Assembly: GCF_005116575.1 (NCBI RefSeq)
Contig: NZ_SWCN01000010.1
Coordinates: forward strand, 1 to 64,000
Origin: Desulforhopalus sp. IMCC35007
GTDB lineage: Bacteria; Desulfobacterota; Desulfobulbia; Desulfobulbales; Desulfocapsaceae
Direction: 5' to 3'
Length of the DNA stretch: 64,000 bases
The notes under the pieces were generated by a model. That model ran no database searches, was not told where the DNA came from, and was given only the letters and a program-made list of their open reading frames with translations. The position numbers and the translations under genes are program-made. How positions within the stretch are numbered: position 1 is the first letter of the stretch; the number at the start of each line of letters is the position of its first letter. This document shows positions 18,510 through 27,600 of this stretch, one piece after another.

Positions 18510-19433
18510 TTAAAGTATGGTAAAGAGTGCCCTGTGCCAGCTCAGCCAGAGGAGCGCAAGTGTGGCTGATATGAGACAAAATTGTATGGTAAAGGAGTCT
18601 CTCCATACAAAAAAAATGGGCAGTCGGATTATATTACCTGTGAGTAGACCGCAAAGGAGACCAAACAGATGTGCACCGAGATCGGTGCGTTCTCCACTGG
18701 ACCCCAGTAAGGCCAGGAGCGCGAGTCCGGCCATCACAGGCATGAGAAAATGAATGCTTTGGCTTCTGCTTTTTCCAGAATAATTCATTGTGCAGAGCAT
18801 TCCGATCACCACAAAGACTGCTGTGGAAAATCCTACAAAATGATGGTCTGAACCGTGGACGAGAACGTTGATCAGGTTTGCGAGTGCAGAACTTACAAGA
18901 ACAGAAAAAACACCTATTCCGTTACCCGTTGTCAGCAGAAGAAAATGAAGAAGAAAGCCGCCTAGTAAGCAGTTGCTCATGAGGTGAACGATGTCGGCAT
19001 GGAGGGTAAGGGCGGTGATAAGTCTGTAATATTGGCCCGATGATAAAATCAGGTCTGAATCACCGGCACCAGCAATAAAATAGATACCTCTTACATGCCA
19101 GTCACCGCTTAACGCATACATGTAGACCAGGCCCGCGATACAAAGAGGAGCCATGGCCCGAAAGGCGGGGGCGTAGTTGTCAGTGGGTGGGGCAGGTGGC
19201 CAGTTGCGGTTCTCATCACTATAGCGTCGCAGCTCTTCCTGCGCTTCCTGCAGGACCGATATGTCCACATACATTTCTATATGATGGCTATGAATAAACT
19301 GGATACGGTGGGATATCCCTGCAGCAGAGAGCACCAGAGAGCTGGTGTTGAGTCCTTCGATACTTGAAAAACTGACCAGTCTCACTTCCTGGAGGTCTTC
19401 AGTATCGGATGGTTCCGGGGAGACGGACAACAT
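18510..19433 (-). CDS. Rhomboid-family intramembrane serine protease with N-terminal extension
   Basis: This 307-residue protein has a cytoplasmic N-terminal domain of about 85 residues (VRLVSFSSIEGLNTSSLVLSAAG-type ferredoxin-like fold, resembling DUF2007), followed by six or seven membrane helices. The rhomboid features are present: HADIVHLMSN with the oxyanion Asn, the nucleophile Ser in VGFSTAVF (GxS) and the catalytic His in GAHLFGLLCG. It should cleave membrane-protein helices; the substrate is unknown. It lies between pckG and hflK on the same strand, and shared membrane quality control with HflKC is an inference. Confidence 0.88.
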   Translation of the reverse strand: MLSVSPEPSDTEDLQEVRLVSFSSIEGLNTSSLVLSAAGISHRIQFIHSHHIEMYVDISVLQEAQEELRRYSDENRNWPPAPPTDNYAPAFRAMAPLCIAGLVYMYALSGDWHVRGIYFIAGAGDSDLILSSGQYYRLITALTLHADIVHLMSNCLLGGFLLHFLLLTTGNGIGVFSVLVSSALANLINVLVHGSDHHFVGFSTAVFVVIGMLCTMNYSGKSRSQSIHFLMPVMAGLALLALLGSSGERTDLGAHLFGLLCGLLTGNIIRLPIFFVWRDSFTIQFCLISATLALLWLSWHRALFTIL

Positions 19434-19440
19434 ATGAAAT

Positions 19441-19466
19441 CTGGAGCCCGGTTGAGCGGGCTCCAG
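19441..19466 (-). promoter_or_regulatory. GC-rich hairpin between pckG stop and rhomboid start
   Basis: Perfect 10-base stem CTGGAGCCCG (19441-19450) with CGGGCTCCAG (19457-19466). On the minus strand it ends only seven bases before the rhomboid ATG and is followed by ATTTC, not a T-run. It may attenuate read-through or limit access to the start, since no other Shine-Dalgarno is visible. Confidence 0.55.
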
Positions 19467-19476
19467 TAGCAGAGGC

Positions 19477-21429
19477 TTAGCTGAGTTGGCTTATACTTAC
19501 AATGGGGCCGAATTGTTCTTTGAGTTGAAGGAGTTCAGCCTTTTGGGACTCATAAATCTCAAAAAGGGTTTTCGGAATATTTGGTTCTTTATTGTATGCT
19601 TCTTCTTGAAGATCGATCCTGGCAACGATCTTGTCAATATATAAAGAGAATTGCATTTCATAAAGAGAATGAGGATATTCCTTGTTTATGCCTTTAAAAA
19701 GAGCAAGAAGATCATCGTATTTGGGCAACAGACCTATGGGAGTGGTAATGGCCTGCACGTCACCATTGGCAAAAAGTTCCAGCCAGCCGAGCCACACTTT
19801 AACATCCTTTTTTTCACCGAGTAGGGCAGTACCTTCACCACCTCTGTTTTCTTTATTGAGAAAGTAGTTCAGGCCTGCCATGATAGGCCGGGTGGAGTCA
19901 CTGAATTTGGCTGAATTGAAAAACAGAAATTGGGCCTTCATATAGTCTGCTAGGGCGCCGGGAATAAAGGGGGCATTCGCCCAAGGCTGTCTGTTGACGC
20001 CCGTGGCACCCACCTCGGTAGCCGTTGCCTTCGATACAATGGACGCACCAATTGCAACCCCTGCATCGGAATTTTTGGCAACCCAGACAGGAGGCATGGT
20101 GTCGGAATCCCTGCCGGAATACGTTATAACCTTAATCGGTGTACCTTCAGGATTCTCAGAGAGCTCTGTTGCATGGTTGGCAATTGCAGAGGCGAGCAGG
20201 GTGCATCTGGAGTTTTTATGTGACATCGGTATCGGTTTGCCGGCAGCGTCGGTTTTTCCTTTGAACCATTCTCCCTGGAAATTGATACCATCTTCAGGTG
20301 CTACTTCGCCATTGCCGACCCAGTGAGGTACACCGTCTTTAACAAGAACGTTAGACCAGATAACCTCTGTGCCATCTCCACGCAGACAGTCCATCAGGTA
20401 GGGGTCGCCTTCCCTGTTGACATCCTCGACAATACCAAAGATACCTTTCTCCGGGTTGATAGCCCGTAATATTCCATCTTTATCTATCCAGAACTGAGCC
20501 AGGTCGTCGCCAATGAAATCTGTACCAACCATGGCGGTGGTTGTTTTCCCGCAACCAGATGGGGCAGCACCTGCAAAAAAAGTTTTTCGTCCACCAGGCC
20601 CAGTCATACCGGTGATAAACATATGTTCAGAGAGCTGCTCCTCAATTTTATAGTACGTTGCATAGTCGACACTGAACCTGTGATTGCCTTTTTTCAGTAA
20701 TAGAGTGTTGCCCGCATAAGTGCAGAATGTTGAGTATGTGGTGAACCAGCTGCGATCCATAAAAATACGGGCATTTGGCACATTCTCAGGAGTGTTCTTA
20801 CCTTCGGAATGTAGGTTGGTGAAAAACAGTCCAACTCTGCTTGCTTCTGCATTAAAATCGGCGAAACAGTTTCTGTAAAGGAGTTCGGCTGAGTGCATTA
20901 CATAGCCAGAAGACGAAATCTCAATGGCAGGGTAACAGGCTTCAGCGCCAACAGGACCGCGGCTGTAAAAACCAACCATCAGGGTTTTACCAGCCATTAT
21001 GCCAGGCATGAAAGTTTTTACGTAGTCCGTGGCCTCTGCTCTTGGAATAGTTTTGGCGAGAGAACTCATCTGCTCACCTTCGTTAACTATGTAAAAGGTC
21101 TGCTTGACCAGGCGGGCCTGATCTTCAGGAAGATCAAAATGAATGGTATGCCCTTCTTTGGCAAGCTTTTTTTCCTCACCTTGTCGCAGAGAGTATTCTC
21201 GTATCCATTGAACGTCTTCGGGTGACCCGCTATTTATAAAGACGCTGTCCGGCTGACACATGGAGATGGTATTGGCAATTTTAATGAGCGCTTCTTCATT
21301 TGTAATAGTTTCTAACTTTTTTCTATTGGAAACGTCGATCTTGCTGTCAAAGATTGCTCGTGCTTCAGTGATATTGTTGATACCACCGACACTTTCAAGA
21401 ATATCTTTGCCTTTTTTCAATTCAAGCAT
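19477..21429 (-). CDS. pckG: Phosphoenolpyruvate carboxykinase (GTP type)
   Basis: This 650-residue enzyme interconverts oxaloacetate and phosphoenolpyruvate with nucleotide triphosphate. The kinase-1a P-loop reads APSGCGKTTTAM, with the Cys of GTP-type enzymes (ATP-type proteins lack it). The metal-binding kinase-2 motif FIGDDLAQFWID follows, and then the ISR-type nucleotide pocket region PWANAPFIPGALADYM. It is slightly longer than typical GTP-type enzymes (about 600). Its likely role in a sulfate reducer is gluconeogenesis or anaplerosis. It has its own promoter and an AAGGAG site before ATG 21429. Confidence 0.88.
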   Translation of the reverse strand: MLELKKGKDILESVGGINNITEARAIFDSKIDVSNRKKLETITNEEALIKIANTISMCQPDSVFINSGSPEDVQWIREYSLRQGEEKKLAKEGHTIHFDLPEDQARLVKQTFYIVNEGEQMSSLAKTIPRAEATDYVKTFMPGIMAGKTLMVGFYSRGPVGAEACYPAIEISSSGYVMHSAELLYRNCFADFNAEASRVGLFFTNLHSEGKNTPENVPNARIFMDRSWFTTYSTFCTYAGNTLLLKKGNHRFSVDYATYYKIEEQLSEHMFITGMTGPGGRKTFFAGAAPSGCGKTTTAMVGTDFIGDDLAQFWIDKDGILRAINPEKGIFGIVEDVNREGDPYLMDCLRGDGTEVIWSNVLVKDGVPHWVGNGEVAPEDGINFQGEWFKGKTDAAGKPIPMSHKNSRCTLLASAIANHATELSENPEGTPIKVITYSGRDSDTMPPVWVAKNSDAGVAIGASIVSKATATEVGATGVNRQPWANAPFIPGALADYMKAQFLFFNSAKFSDSTRPIMAGLNYFLNKENRGGEGTALLGEKKDVKVWLGWLELFANGDVQAITTPIGLLPKYDDLLALFKGINKEYPHSLYEMQFSLYIDKIVARIDLQEEAYNKEPNIPKTLFEIYESQKAELLQLKEQFGPIVSISQLS

Positions 21430-21510
21430 TCCATGCTCCTTTTACAGATAGCTCAGTTTACACCATTTATGGTCTGGATATTACTCATCGTCAATTAATC
21501 AAACGCTGCC

Positions 21511-21539
21511 ATAATATGAATATTTGTGTGGACAGTCAA
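21511..21539 (-). promoter_or_regulatory. Sigma-70 promoter of pckG
   Basis: On the minus strand, TTGACT (21539-21534), 17-base spacer, TATTAT (21516-21511). Transcription would start near 21504, about 75 bases before the pckG start. Confidence 0.72.
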
Positions 21540-21977
21540 GAGTAAGATTGTCTGGGGGGCAAGAATAATATGGGACAAAATGTCCTGATATCATTGAGAT
21601 CAAAAGCTTTTGTTATACGGTTGTTTGGATGGCCAAAGGGATTTAGATAACATAAAATAGACTTATGTATAAGTGTTTGTGATTAATATCAGATCTTGTC
21701 CTAACACAGGTAACTGTCGTAGTGACGCTCTGTTTGGTGTTTTTATTGTTAAAAATATCTTTTTAGATGGGACATACCTGATCATGTTCTTGAAAAAAAC
21801 AGATAAATGCATGAGAATGATAGGTGAATATTTATTGCGGATTCTGGTTCTGGTGTATATTTGTCCACAGGCACGAAGTTGTGCGAGTGGTCAACTCTAT
21901 CATTGTTATGTGCTGGTTGATCTGTTTCTAAAATTCACCAAGATGAGATTGCCCCCTTCCTGGAGCTAAAAATATAT
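21540..21977. other. Intergenic region upstream of the histidine kinase
   Basis: About 440 bases, AT-rich, with no recognisable gene, repeat or strong promoter. A 98-codon plus-strand frame at 21673-21969 has no ribosome-binding site and reads as random sequence. The GGAG at 21962-21965 belongs to the downstream kinase. Confidence 0.5.
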
Positions 21978-24206
21978 ATGATTTATTTTCCAGATTTAAT
22001 CAGGGCTGAAAAGCAAAGAGGTATCAGTCTCAGCCAGAAAGACAGGGATGAAATGCTCCAGCAGGCGTGCCTTGAGCTGGCAAAGCGAGCGATGCTGGGG
22101 ACGGGGATTCTGCCGCTTTGTTTGATTCTCGTTTTTGTCGGTTCGGATTGTTTTTCCGTTGCCCCGATAACCTCTAGTGTACTATGTGCACTCATGGCCA
22201 TTGCAGTTGCCTTGAGGGGCTTTGCGGTACACCGGATTATGCATAGACCTGAGGGGCAGACGGAGAGATATCTCAAGATTCTCTTTCGCAGTTCGCTTGC
22301 AATGGCTGCTATCTGGGGAACCGTCACCGCTCTATTTATTTATTATTTTTTCTTTGACCTCCCTGTTGTGCTTATTTTGATCCTCTCCGTTGGTATTGGG
22401 GCTGGTGCCATCTCAAGCTTTTTTATCTTTCGCAGTCTTGCCGTCTCCTATCTTTGCTGTGCTTTTTTACCTGGTATCGTTACCGCAGGTCTTGCAGGCT
22501 CCCCCGAGCTGCTCCCGGTGGTTGCAGCCATGGTCTTCTTTATAATTTTTAATACAGGCCAGTTGAAATATTGGAATGAACAGTACTGGGATAATCTGCT
22601 GACCACCAATCTTTATAAGATGCAGACATACAGGCTTTCGCAGTCCATGATGGATCTTGAGGTCATGATGGAAAAACATCGGCAGCGAGAACTGGATGCA
22701 GAAAGTGCGGAATCAAGAATGCGTCAGCTGTTTGATTATTCTTTCGATGGAATCGTCATAGCAGATCTTGCTGAAAGGGTGCTTGATGTCAACCAGACAA
22801 TGCTCAATTTCATGACTGAACTGGCGGACGAGGTGGTTGGTAAGAGGCTTAGAGAAATCCTCAGGGAGCCGGAGAGTGGCAAGGATTCTATTGCCGATCA
22901 GCTCGAAAAGGCGAAAAAAGGAAAGACATGTTCTTTCTCCTGCTGGATTCGTCTGAAAAGCAGTGACTATTACGTCTGTATCAATCTTCGTCGGGTACTG
23001 TGGTTTGATCAGCAGGTTCTCTTTATTACCGTTCGGGATAGAACGGATACGGTGGGAACGAAAAACAGCCGTAGCTTTGGGCACGAACCGCTTACTGACA
23101 GTGAAGTGTATATGAAGGCTATACTGCAAAATATAGAATTGCCCCTCTACTGTAAGGACTTGCAAGGTAAATATATCGCAGTGAACTCGACCTTTGAAAA
23201 AATCTGTGGCAAGACACGTGATCAACTGAAAAACCAAAGCGACATTGATGTCTTTGAAGAAAATGTCGCAAACTTTTTCAGTTTTCGTGATACAGAAATT
23301 ATGACAACCGGGGAGTCCGTCGAGATTGAAGGGACCTTCCAGCTGGGTGGCCAGGAAAGAAATCTGCTGATTCATAAGTTCCCTCTGAGAAACAGTGAAC
23401 ATATGATATATGCGACGGCAGGTATCTGTTCTGATGTGTCCACCCTGCAGAAAACCCTGCATGCCGCCCAGCTTGCAAATGAGGCGAAATCTGAATTTCT
23501 CGCTTCTATGTCCCATGAGTTGCGCACACCTATGCACTCTATTTTGTGTTTTGCCCGGCTTGGGGAAAAACGGGCCGCACTTGGGGACTGGAGTAAGCTT
23601 GAATCATATTTTAAAATGATCGTCACAAGTGGCGACCTTCTCCTGGAGCTTCTCAATGATTTGCTGGATCTCAGCACCCTGGAGTCTCTTCCTGTATGTT
23701 CTGACTTCAGAGAGCATGATCTTGGAGAAGATGTGGGCAAAATTGTTTCTGAATTCCTGGCAATGACGGATGAGAGGAACATTACTCTAAGCTATCAAAA
23801 ACCTCAGTTTCCTCTGTTGTCAAGCTATAACCAGATACGAATCTATCAGGTACTGAGAAATCTGATCGCCAATGCCCTGAAGTTCTCGTCAGCTGGGCAG
23901 GAAATATATATCGATATTGGCACGGATCACATTGAGGTCGATCAGGAGATCCGCCCGGCATGGAAGGTGCGAATTGTAGATCATGGTATCGGTATCGAAG
24001 ACGATCAACTTGAGCGGGTGTTTGAAAAATTTGCTCAAGGAAGTAAGGCTTCAAATGCTGGAGCTGGGGTCGGTCTTGGCCTTGCGATTTGCAAAAGGAT
24101 TATTGAAGATCACAAAGGAAAAATCTGGGCAGAACAAAATGAACCGTCCGGAGCCATTTTTACTTTTCTGCTTCCCTTTTCAGAGGGGGAAGAGGTTTCA
24201 GGATGA
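21978..24206 (+). CDS. Membrane PAS-domain sensor histidine kinase (orphan)
   Basis: This 742-residue sensor kinase starts with about six membrane helices at 38-195 that I cannot assign to a named family. A short coiled coil precedes a PAS domain at about 245-355 (FDYSFDGIVIADLAERVLDVN). A second PAS follows at about 385-490 (LPLYCKDLQGKYIAVNSTFE). HisKA has the phospho-acceptor His513 in SMSHELRTPMHS. The ATPase domain has an N-box NLIANALKFS and G-boxes DHGIGIE and GVGLGLAICK, so it should be active. There is no receiver domain and no response-regulator gene nearby. The ligand is unknown. GGAG lies 12 bases before the ATG. Confidence 0.9.
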   Translation: MIYFPDLIRAEKQRGISLSQKDRDEMLQQACLELAKRAMLGTGILPLCLILVFVGSDCFSVAPITSSVLCALMAIAVALRGFAVHRIMHRPEGQTERYLKILFRSSLAMAAIWGTVTALFIYYFFFDLPVVLILILSVGIGAGAISSFFIFRSLAVSYLCCAFLPGIVTAGLAGSPELLPVVAAMVFFIIFNTGQLKYWNEQYWDNLLTTNLYKMQTYRLSQSMMDLEVMMEKHRQRELDAESAESRMRQLFDYSFDGIVIADLAERVLDVNQTMLNFMTELADEVVGKRLREILREPESGKDSIADQLEKAKKGKTCSFSCWIRLKSSDYYVCINLRRVLWFDQQVLFITVRDRTDTVGTKNSRSFGHEPLTDSEVYMKAILQNIELPLYCKDLQGKYIAVNSTFEKICGKTRDQLKNQSDIDVFEENVANFFSFRDTEIMTTGESVEIEGTFQLGGQERNLLIHKFPLRNSEHMIYATAGICSDVSTLQKTLHAAQLANEAKSEFLASMSHELRTPMHSILCFARLGEKRAALGDWSKLESYFKMIVTSGDLLLELLNDLLDLSTLESLPVCSDFREHDLGEDVGKIVSEFLAMTDERNITLSYQKPQFPLLSSYNQIRIYQVLRNLIANALKFSSAGQEIYIDIGTDHIEVDQEIRPAWKVRIVDHGIGIEDDQLERVFEKFAQGSKASNAGAGVGLGLAICKRIIEDHKGKIWAEQNEPSGAIFTFLLPFSEGEEVSG

Positions 24207-24230
24207 CTGAAGGCTCAATGTAGTGATTAT

Positions 24231-24248
24231 GTAATATCTTGATATTAC
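24231..24248. terminator. Short hairpin after the histidine kinase
   Basis: GTAATATC-tt-GATATTAC, an 8-base inverted repeat 25 bases after the kinase stop. It is AT-rich and lacks a T-run, so its role as a terminator is weakly supported. Confidence 0.35.
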
Positions 24249-24390
24249 AGTAAAAGATCAATGTAAGATTGCATCTCTTGGTAAATCGTGCTATACGGCT
24301 TCGTTAATAAACACTGTCGCAGGCCTCAAGTGCCACTGTAGTGGAGGTGCTTTGCTGTAAAAGCTGTGGAGTGAGTGTTTAGGTGGGAAC

Positions 24391-24429
24391 AAAAAAAGGG
24401 CTGCAACCCCTAGTAAGGTTGCAGCCCTT
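24391..24429 (-). terminator. Terminator of tRNA-Leu
   Basis: Perfect 13-base stem AAGGGCTGCAACC (24396-24408) with GGTTGCAGCCCTT (24417-24429). A run of T follows on the minus strand (A-run from 24391 on plus). It sits 12 bases downstream of the tRNA. Confidence 0.92.
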
Positions 24430-24440
24430 GAATTGTTAGT

Positions 24441-24527
24441 TGGTGCCGAAGAGAAGACTCGAACTTCCACGGGGAGACCCCCACTAGACCCTGAACCTAG
24501 CGCGTCTACCAATTCCGCCACTTCGGC
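24441..24527 (-). tRNA. tRNA-Leu (anticodon CAG)
   Basis: An 87-nt class II tRNA with a long variable arm and encoded CCA. The acceptor stem is GCCGAAG/CTTCGGC. The anticodon loop TTCAGGG gives anticodon CAG, which decodes CUG. Confidence 0.96.
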
Positions 24528-24598
24528 AACGCGCATGAATATGCTTCTTGAGCGGGGTTTTGTCAAGACTTTCTTGTGATAGATTATAAAAAAAGTAG

Positions 24599-25582
24599 AT
24601 GAGCAAAATGAAAATATTTCGAAATATGGGTATGGGGGATCAGGTATTTCCTTGTCCTTGTGTTACAATTGGCAATTTTGATGGGGTTCATATCGGCCAC
24701 CAGCAGTTGTTTTCCACAGTGGTTGAAAAAGCCAGGCGGAATAAAGGAACCAGTATTGCCATAACGTTTGACCCTCATCCACTCCAGGTTCTGTTGCCTG
24801 GCGGGATAAAGCTTATTTCAAATTGTGAGCAGAAGGCTGAGCTCATTGAAGCCGCGGGGATTGATGTTCTCGTCGTGATACCTTTTACCAAAGAGTTTGC
24901 AAAAACCTCTGCTGATGTTTTTGTAACGGATTTTCTTATCAGCACTCTGCGCATCAAAGAGCTCGTCGTAGGTTATGACTATGCCTTTGGTAAAGGACGC
25001 GGTGGTAATATCGATTTTTTGAAGAAGCAGGGCCAGCAGTATGGGTTTCCAGTTACTGTGGTTGATGCATTTTATGCAAATGATCAGCTGGTGAGCTCCA
25101 CGAGAATCCGTGAGCTTGTCAAGGAAGGCAAGATGGCTGCAGCCCGTGAACTTTTAGGACGAAACTATCAGATCCGCGGGACCGTTCAGGTGGGTAAACA
25201 GCGGGGTGGGAAGTTGATTGGCTTTCCAACAGCAAATCTCAAATTTAATAAGGAAGATCTGGTTCCCCATCATGGGGTTTATGTTGCTCAGGTTATCTAT
25301 GGTGGGCGGTGCTATGGGGGAATTTTAAATATTGGTTATAATCCGACCTTTGGAGAAGAACTGCTTGTTGCAGAAACCCATATCTTTGACTTTAACGAAG
25401 ATATTTATGGCAAACCAATACGGGTGAATCTTCTCAAGTTTTTACGCGGAGAAGTGAAGTTTAAAGGTGCCGCTGACCTGGCTGAACAGATCGCCAAAGA
25501 TGTGGTTGTTGCAAAACAGGTGTTGCAGGAACAAGCTCTGGAGTTGAGTCTTGCCTGTTCTGAGGAGCTTGATAAAGATTAA
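24599..25582 (+). CDS. ribF: Bifunctional riboflavin kinase / FAD synthetase
   Basis: This 327-residue enzyme converts riboflavin to FMN and then FAD. The N-terminal nucleotidyltransferase domain (about 18-185) has GNFDGVHIGHQ, STRIR and YDYAFGKGRGG. The C-terminal flavokinase domain (about 190-315) has GKLIGFPTANL and TFGEELLVAETHIFDF. The start is ATG 24599; a second ATG three codons later is equally possible, as no clear Shine-Dalgarno is visible. It supplies cofactor for the flavoproteins AprA, QmoA and QmoB encoded downstream. Confidence 0.96.
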   Translation: MSKMKIFRNMGMGDQVFPCPCVTIGNFDGVHIGHQQLFSTVVEKARRNKGTSIAITFDPHPLQVLLPGGIKLISNCEQKAELIEAAGIDVLVVIPFTKEFAKTSADVFVTDFLISTLRIKELVVGYDYAFGKGRGGNIDFLKKQGQQYGFPVTVVDAFYANDQLVSSTRIRELVKEGKMAAARELLGRNYQIRGTVQVGKQRGGKLIGFPTANLKFNKEDLVPHHGVYVAQVIYGGRCYGGILNIGYNPTFGEELLVAETHIFDFNEDIYGKPIRVNLLKFLRGEVKFKGAADLAEQIAKDVVVAKQVLQEQALELSLACSEELDKD

Positions 25583-25790
25583 AGTCCTGAGGCTTTGCTG
25601 AGATAAGGACGACTATTTTATTGTTGCAAGAAAGCCCAAGGTGTCTATAGTGTAGGCGCTCAATACAGGCACTGATTCTCATCTCTTCCCTTTGTGTTTG
25701 GTGAAGAGCTGAGCTTGCCACTCCAATTCATTAATACGCTTATTAAAAGTTACTATATATTATTTTCGTGATTTATAACTAGAGGATGCA

Positions 25791-26423
25791 ATGTCAGAAA
25801 ACTTGAAAGAAGATTTGCCAACAGTCATAAAAGAGCTTGAAAAAAAATGTAAAGAACACCCGAAGTCTGTGATGGCATTTCATCATCTTGGACTGGTCTA
25901 CATGAAAGCCGGACGTATAGATGAAGCGATACAGATGCTGGATCGTGCCATAGAAATAGATGATCAGAGTATTGAAAGTATGATTAATCTTGGGGCTATA
26001 TACTTTGGCCAGGGTAATCTGGATAAGGCCCAGGAAATGAATGAAAAGGCACTTGGCGTCAATAATGAGAGTGCCCAGGCCTATGCAAACCTTGGACTGA
26101 TTTGGCAGCAGCGCAATGATCTTGAAAAAGCCATAGCATCCTACGAAAAAGCGATTCAGAATGATCCCAAGCTGGCCAGCGCCTGGATGAATCTGACCTC
26201 TGTTCTGACGATGAAAGGTTATGATGACAGAGCCGTTGCTGCGGCGACGAAAGGTCTTGAGTTGGAACCGGATTCGCCACTGGGACATAATAATTTAGCG
26301 GTTGCCCTTTATTTTTCAGAAAGATTCAGCGAGGCGAAGGTCCACGCGGATAAGGCGCAGGAACTTGGCTACTCAGTTGATCCTAATTTTGTGTCAAGGC
26401 TGCAGGAAAAACTGGCACAATAG
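25791..26423 (+). CDS. Tetratricopeptide-repeat protein
   Basis: This 210-residue soluble protein is made almost wholly of TPR helix pairs, about five from residue 22 to 190, with repeats such as AFHHLGLVYMKAGRIDEAI and AYANLGLIWQQRNDLEKAI. TPRs are protein-binding scaffolds; no catalytic domain or export signal is visible. It is the first of three genes (TPR, DVU0298-like, TPR) inserted between ribF and the ribE operon. The start ATG follows AGAGGATGCA. The specific role is unknown. Confidence 0.85.
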   Translation: MSENLKEDLPTVIKELEKKCKEHPKSVMAFHHLGLVYMKAGRIDEAIQMLDRAIEIDDQSIESMINLGAIYFGQGNLDKAQEMNEKALGVNNESAQAYANLGLIWQQRNDLEKAIASYEKAIQNDPKLASAWMNLTSVLTMKGYDDRAVAAATKGLELEPDSPLGHNNLAVALYFSERFSEAKVHADKAQELGYSVDPNFVSRLQEKLAQ

Positions 26424-26460
26424 AGAGACCGTCCCCTGAAAATTGAGAGCGGAAGTAATA

Positions 26461-27600
26461 ATGTCTAAAGATCATAATGTGGTTCGTCCGTGGTGTCCTT
26501 TCTGCGGCCAGACTGTTGGGAAACCATCCCATGCCCCTGAAAGGAGAATGAACGAATTCCCCGTCGGACGTTGTCTTTGTGGCGCTGTTTATACCTGTGA
26601 TGTCACGGGGCATAATGTTGGCGCTGCAATAGTTGAAACCCTGGTCTACGCCTGTAATGATAATCCGGATTTGGCCTGGGAGCTGCTTCCCGAAGATGAT
26701 TATCTCACCGGCAGGATCGAGAACTATGATGAAGAGCACAATCAGGTTGTTGCCAAGAAAAATGTAGACGGTCGTGCTGTCCGTGGAGTTTTGTATTTCG
26801 TCAGATTGCACACGGATATGCAGGATATTGCCAAGCGCATTAAGGACAAGCAGGAGGCCGCGTTACAGGAGATCCTCCCGGATCTGAAAAAAGAGAAGAG
26901 TGTTACCGTCGAGCCTGTACCTGACAAGGCCCGTGTTCGCCGTAAGGCGAGTAAGCCTTTAGTGAAGCAGTATGTCGAGGAAGGAAATATTGACGAGCTG
27001 GTTGGGCTTTGTCTTGATGATAAAAAAACCCTTCGTCTAATGCAACGCCTGCTCTATGCTCCTGACGAAGCAAAAAGATGGCATATTGCCTATGTGATCG
27101 GTAAGGTGTGCGAGCGGGTTTCCACACGGGAGCCGGGTTCGGTTTCTGAACTGCTTCATCGACTTTTTGAAGCCTGCTCGGATTCGGCGGCCACTCCCTG
27201 GGGCATGGTTGAAACGATCGGATATGTTATTTCACTCAGGCCTGATATCTTCGGCGCATTTTCCAGGTATCTGCTCAACTATATCGGCGAGCCGTCGACG
27301 CGCAATCAGACTATCTGGGGGCTTGCTGAAATCGCAGGGGATCGACCTGATCTTATTCGTAAGACACCTTTTTACAACCTTTTTCACTTTTTGCAGCACC
27401 CCGAGGCTCAGGTCCGGGGGCAGGTGGTGAGATTGCTTGGCAGGATTAAGGCATCTGAAGCAGCGGTTCAGATTATGGGACTGACAAACGATAAGGAAGA
27501 GTTCTTGTATTGTGTTGATGGTAAACTGGTGACGACTACCGTCTCTGAACAGGCAGCTATCGCAATGCAAGCAATACATGAAGGAAAAACAAATGAGTAG
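26461..27600 (+). CDS. DVU0298-like protein: cysteine-knuckle N-terminus plus helical repeats
   Basis: This 379-residue protein has an N-terminal cysteine knuckle pair (WCPFCGQ, then RCLCGAVYTC, about 10-45) likely to hold zinc. A conserved region follows (VYACNDNPDLAWELLPEDDY), then a charged stretch, and from about 170 to the end helical HEAT-like repeats (FHFLQHPEAQVRGQVVRLLGRI). From memory it resembles the uncharacterised DVU0298 family of sulfate reducers; a search should confirm this. The ATG at 26461, preceded by GCGGAAG, is preferred over an upstream in-frame GTG at 26443. Its last codons overlap the next gene by eight bases, so the two are probably translationally coupled. Confidence 0.75.
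   Translation: MSKDHNVVRPWCPFCGQTVGKPSHAPERRMNEFPVGRCLCGAVYTCDVTGHNVGAAIVETLVYACNDNPDLAWELLPEDDYLTGRIENYDEEHNQVVAKKNVDGRAVRGVLYFVRLHTDMQDIAKRIKDKQEAALQEILPDLKKEKSVTVEPVPDKARVRRKASKPLVKQYVEEGNIDELVGLCLDDKKTLRLMQRLLYAPDEAKRWHIAYVIGKVCERVSTREPGSVSELLHRLFEACSDSAATPWGMVETIGYVISLRPDIFGAFSRYLLNYIGEPSTRNQTIWGLAEIAGDRPDLIRKTPFYNLFHFLQHPEAQVRGQVVRLLGRIKASEAAVQIMGLTNDKEEFLYCVDGKLVTTTVSEQAAIAMQAIHEGKTNE

Noticed and set aside
21673-21969. A 98-codon plus-strand frame upstream of the histidine kinase.
   Set aside because: No ribosome-binding site, no family resemblance and no consistent codon use; treated as noncoding.
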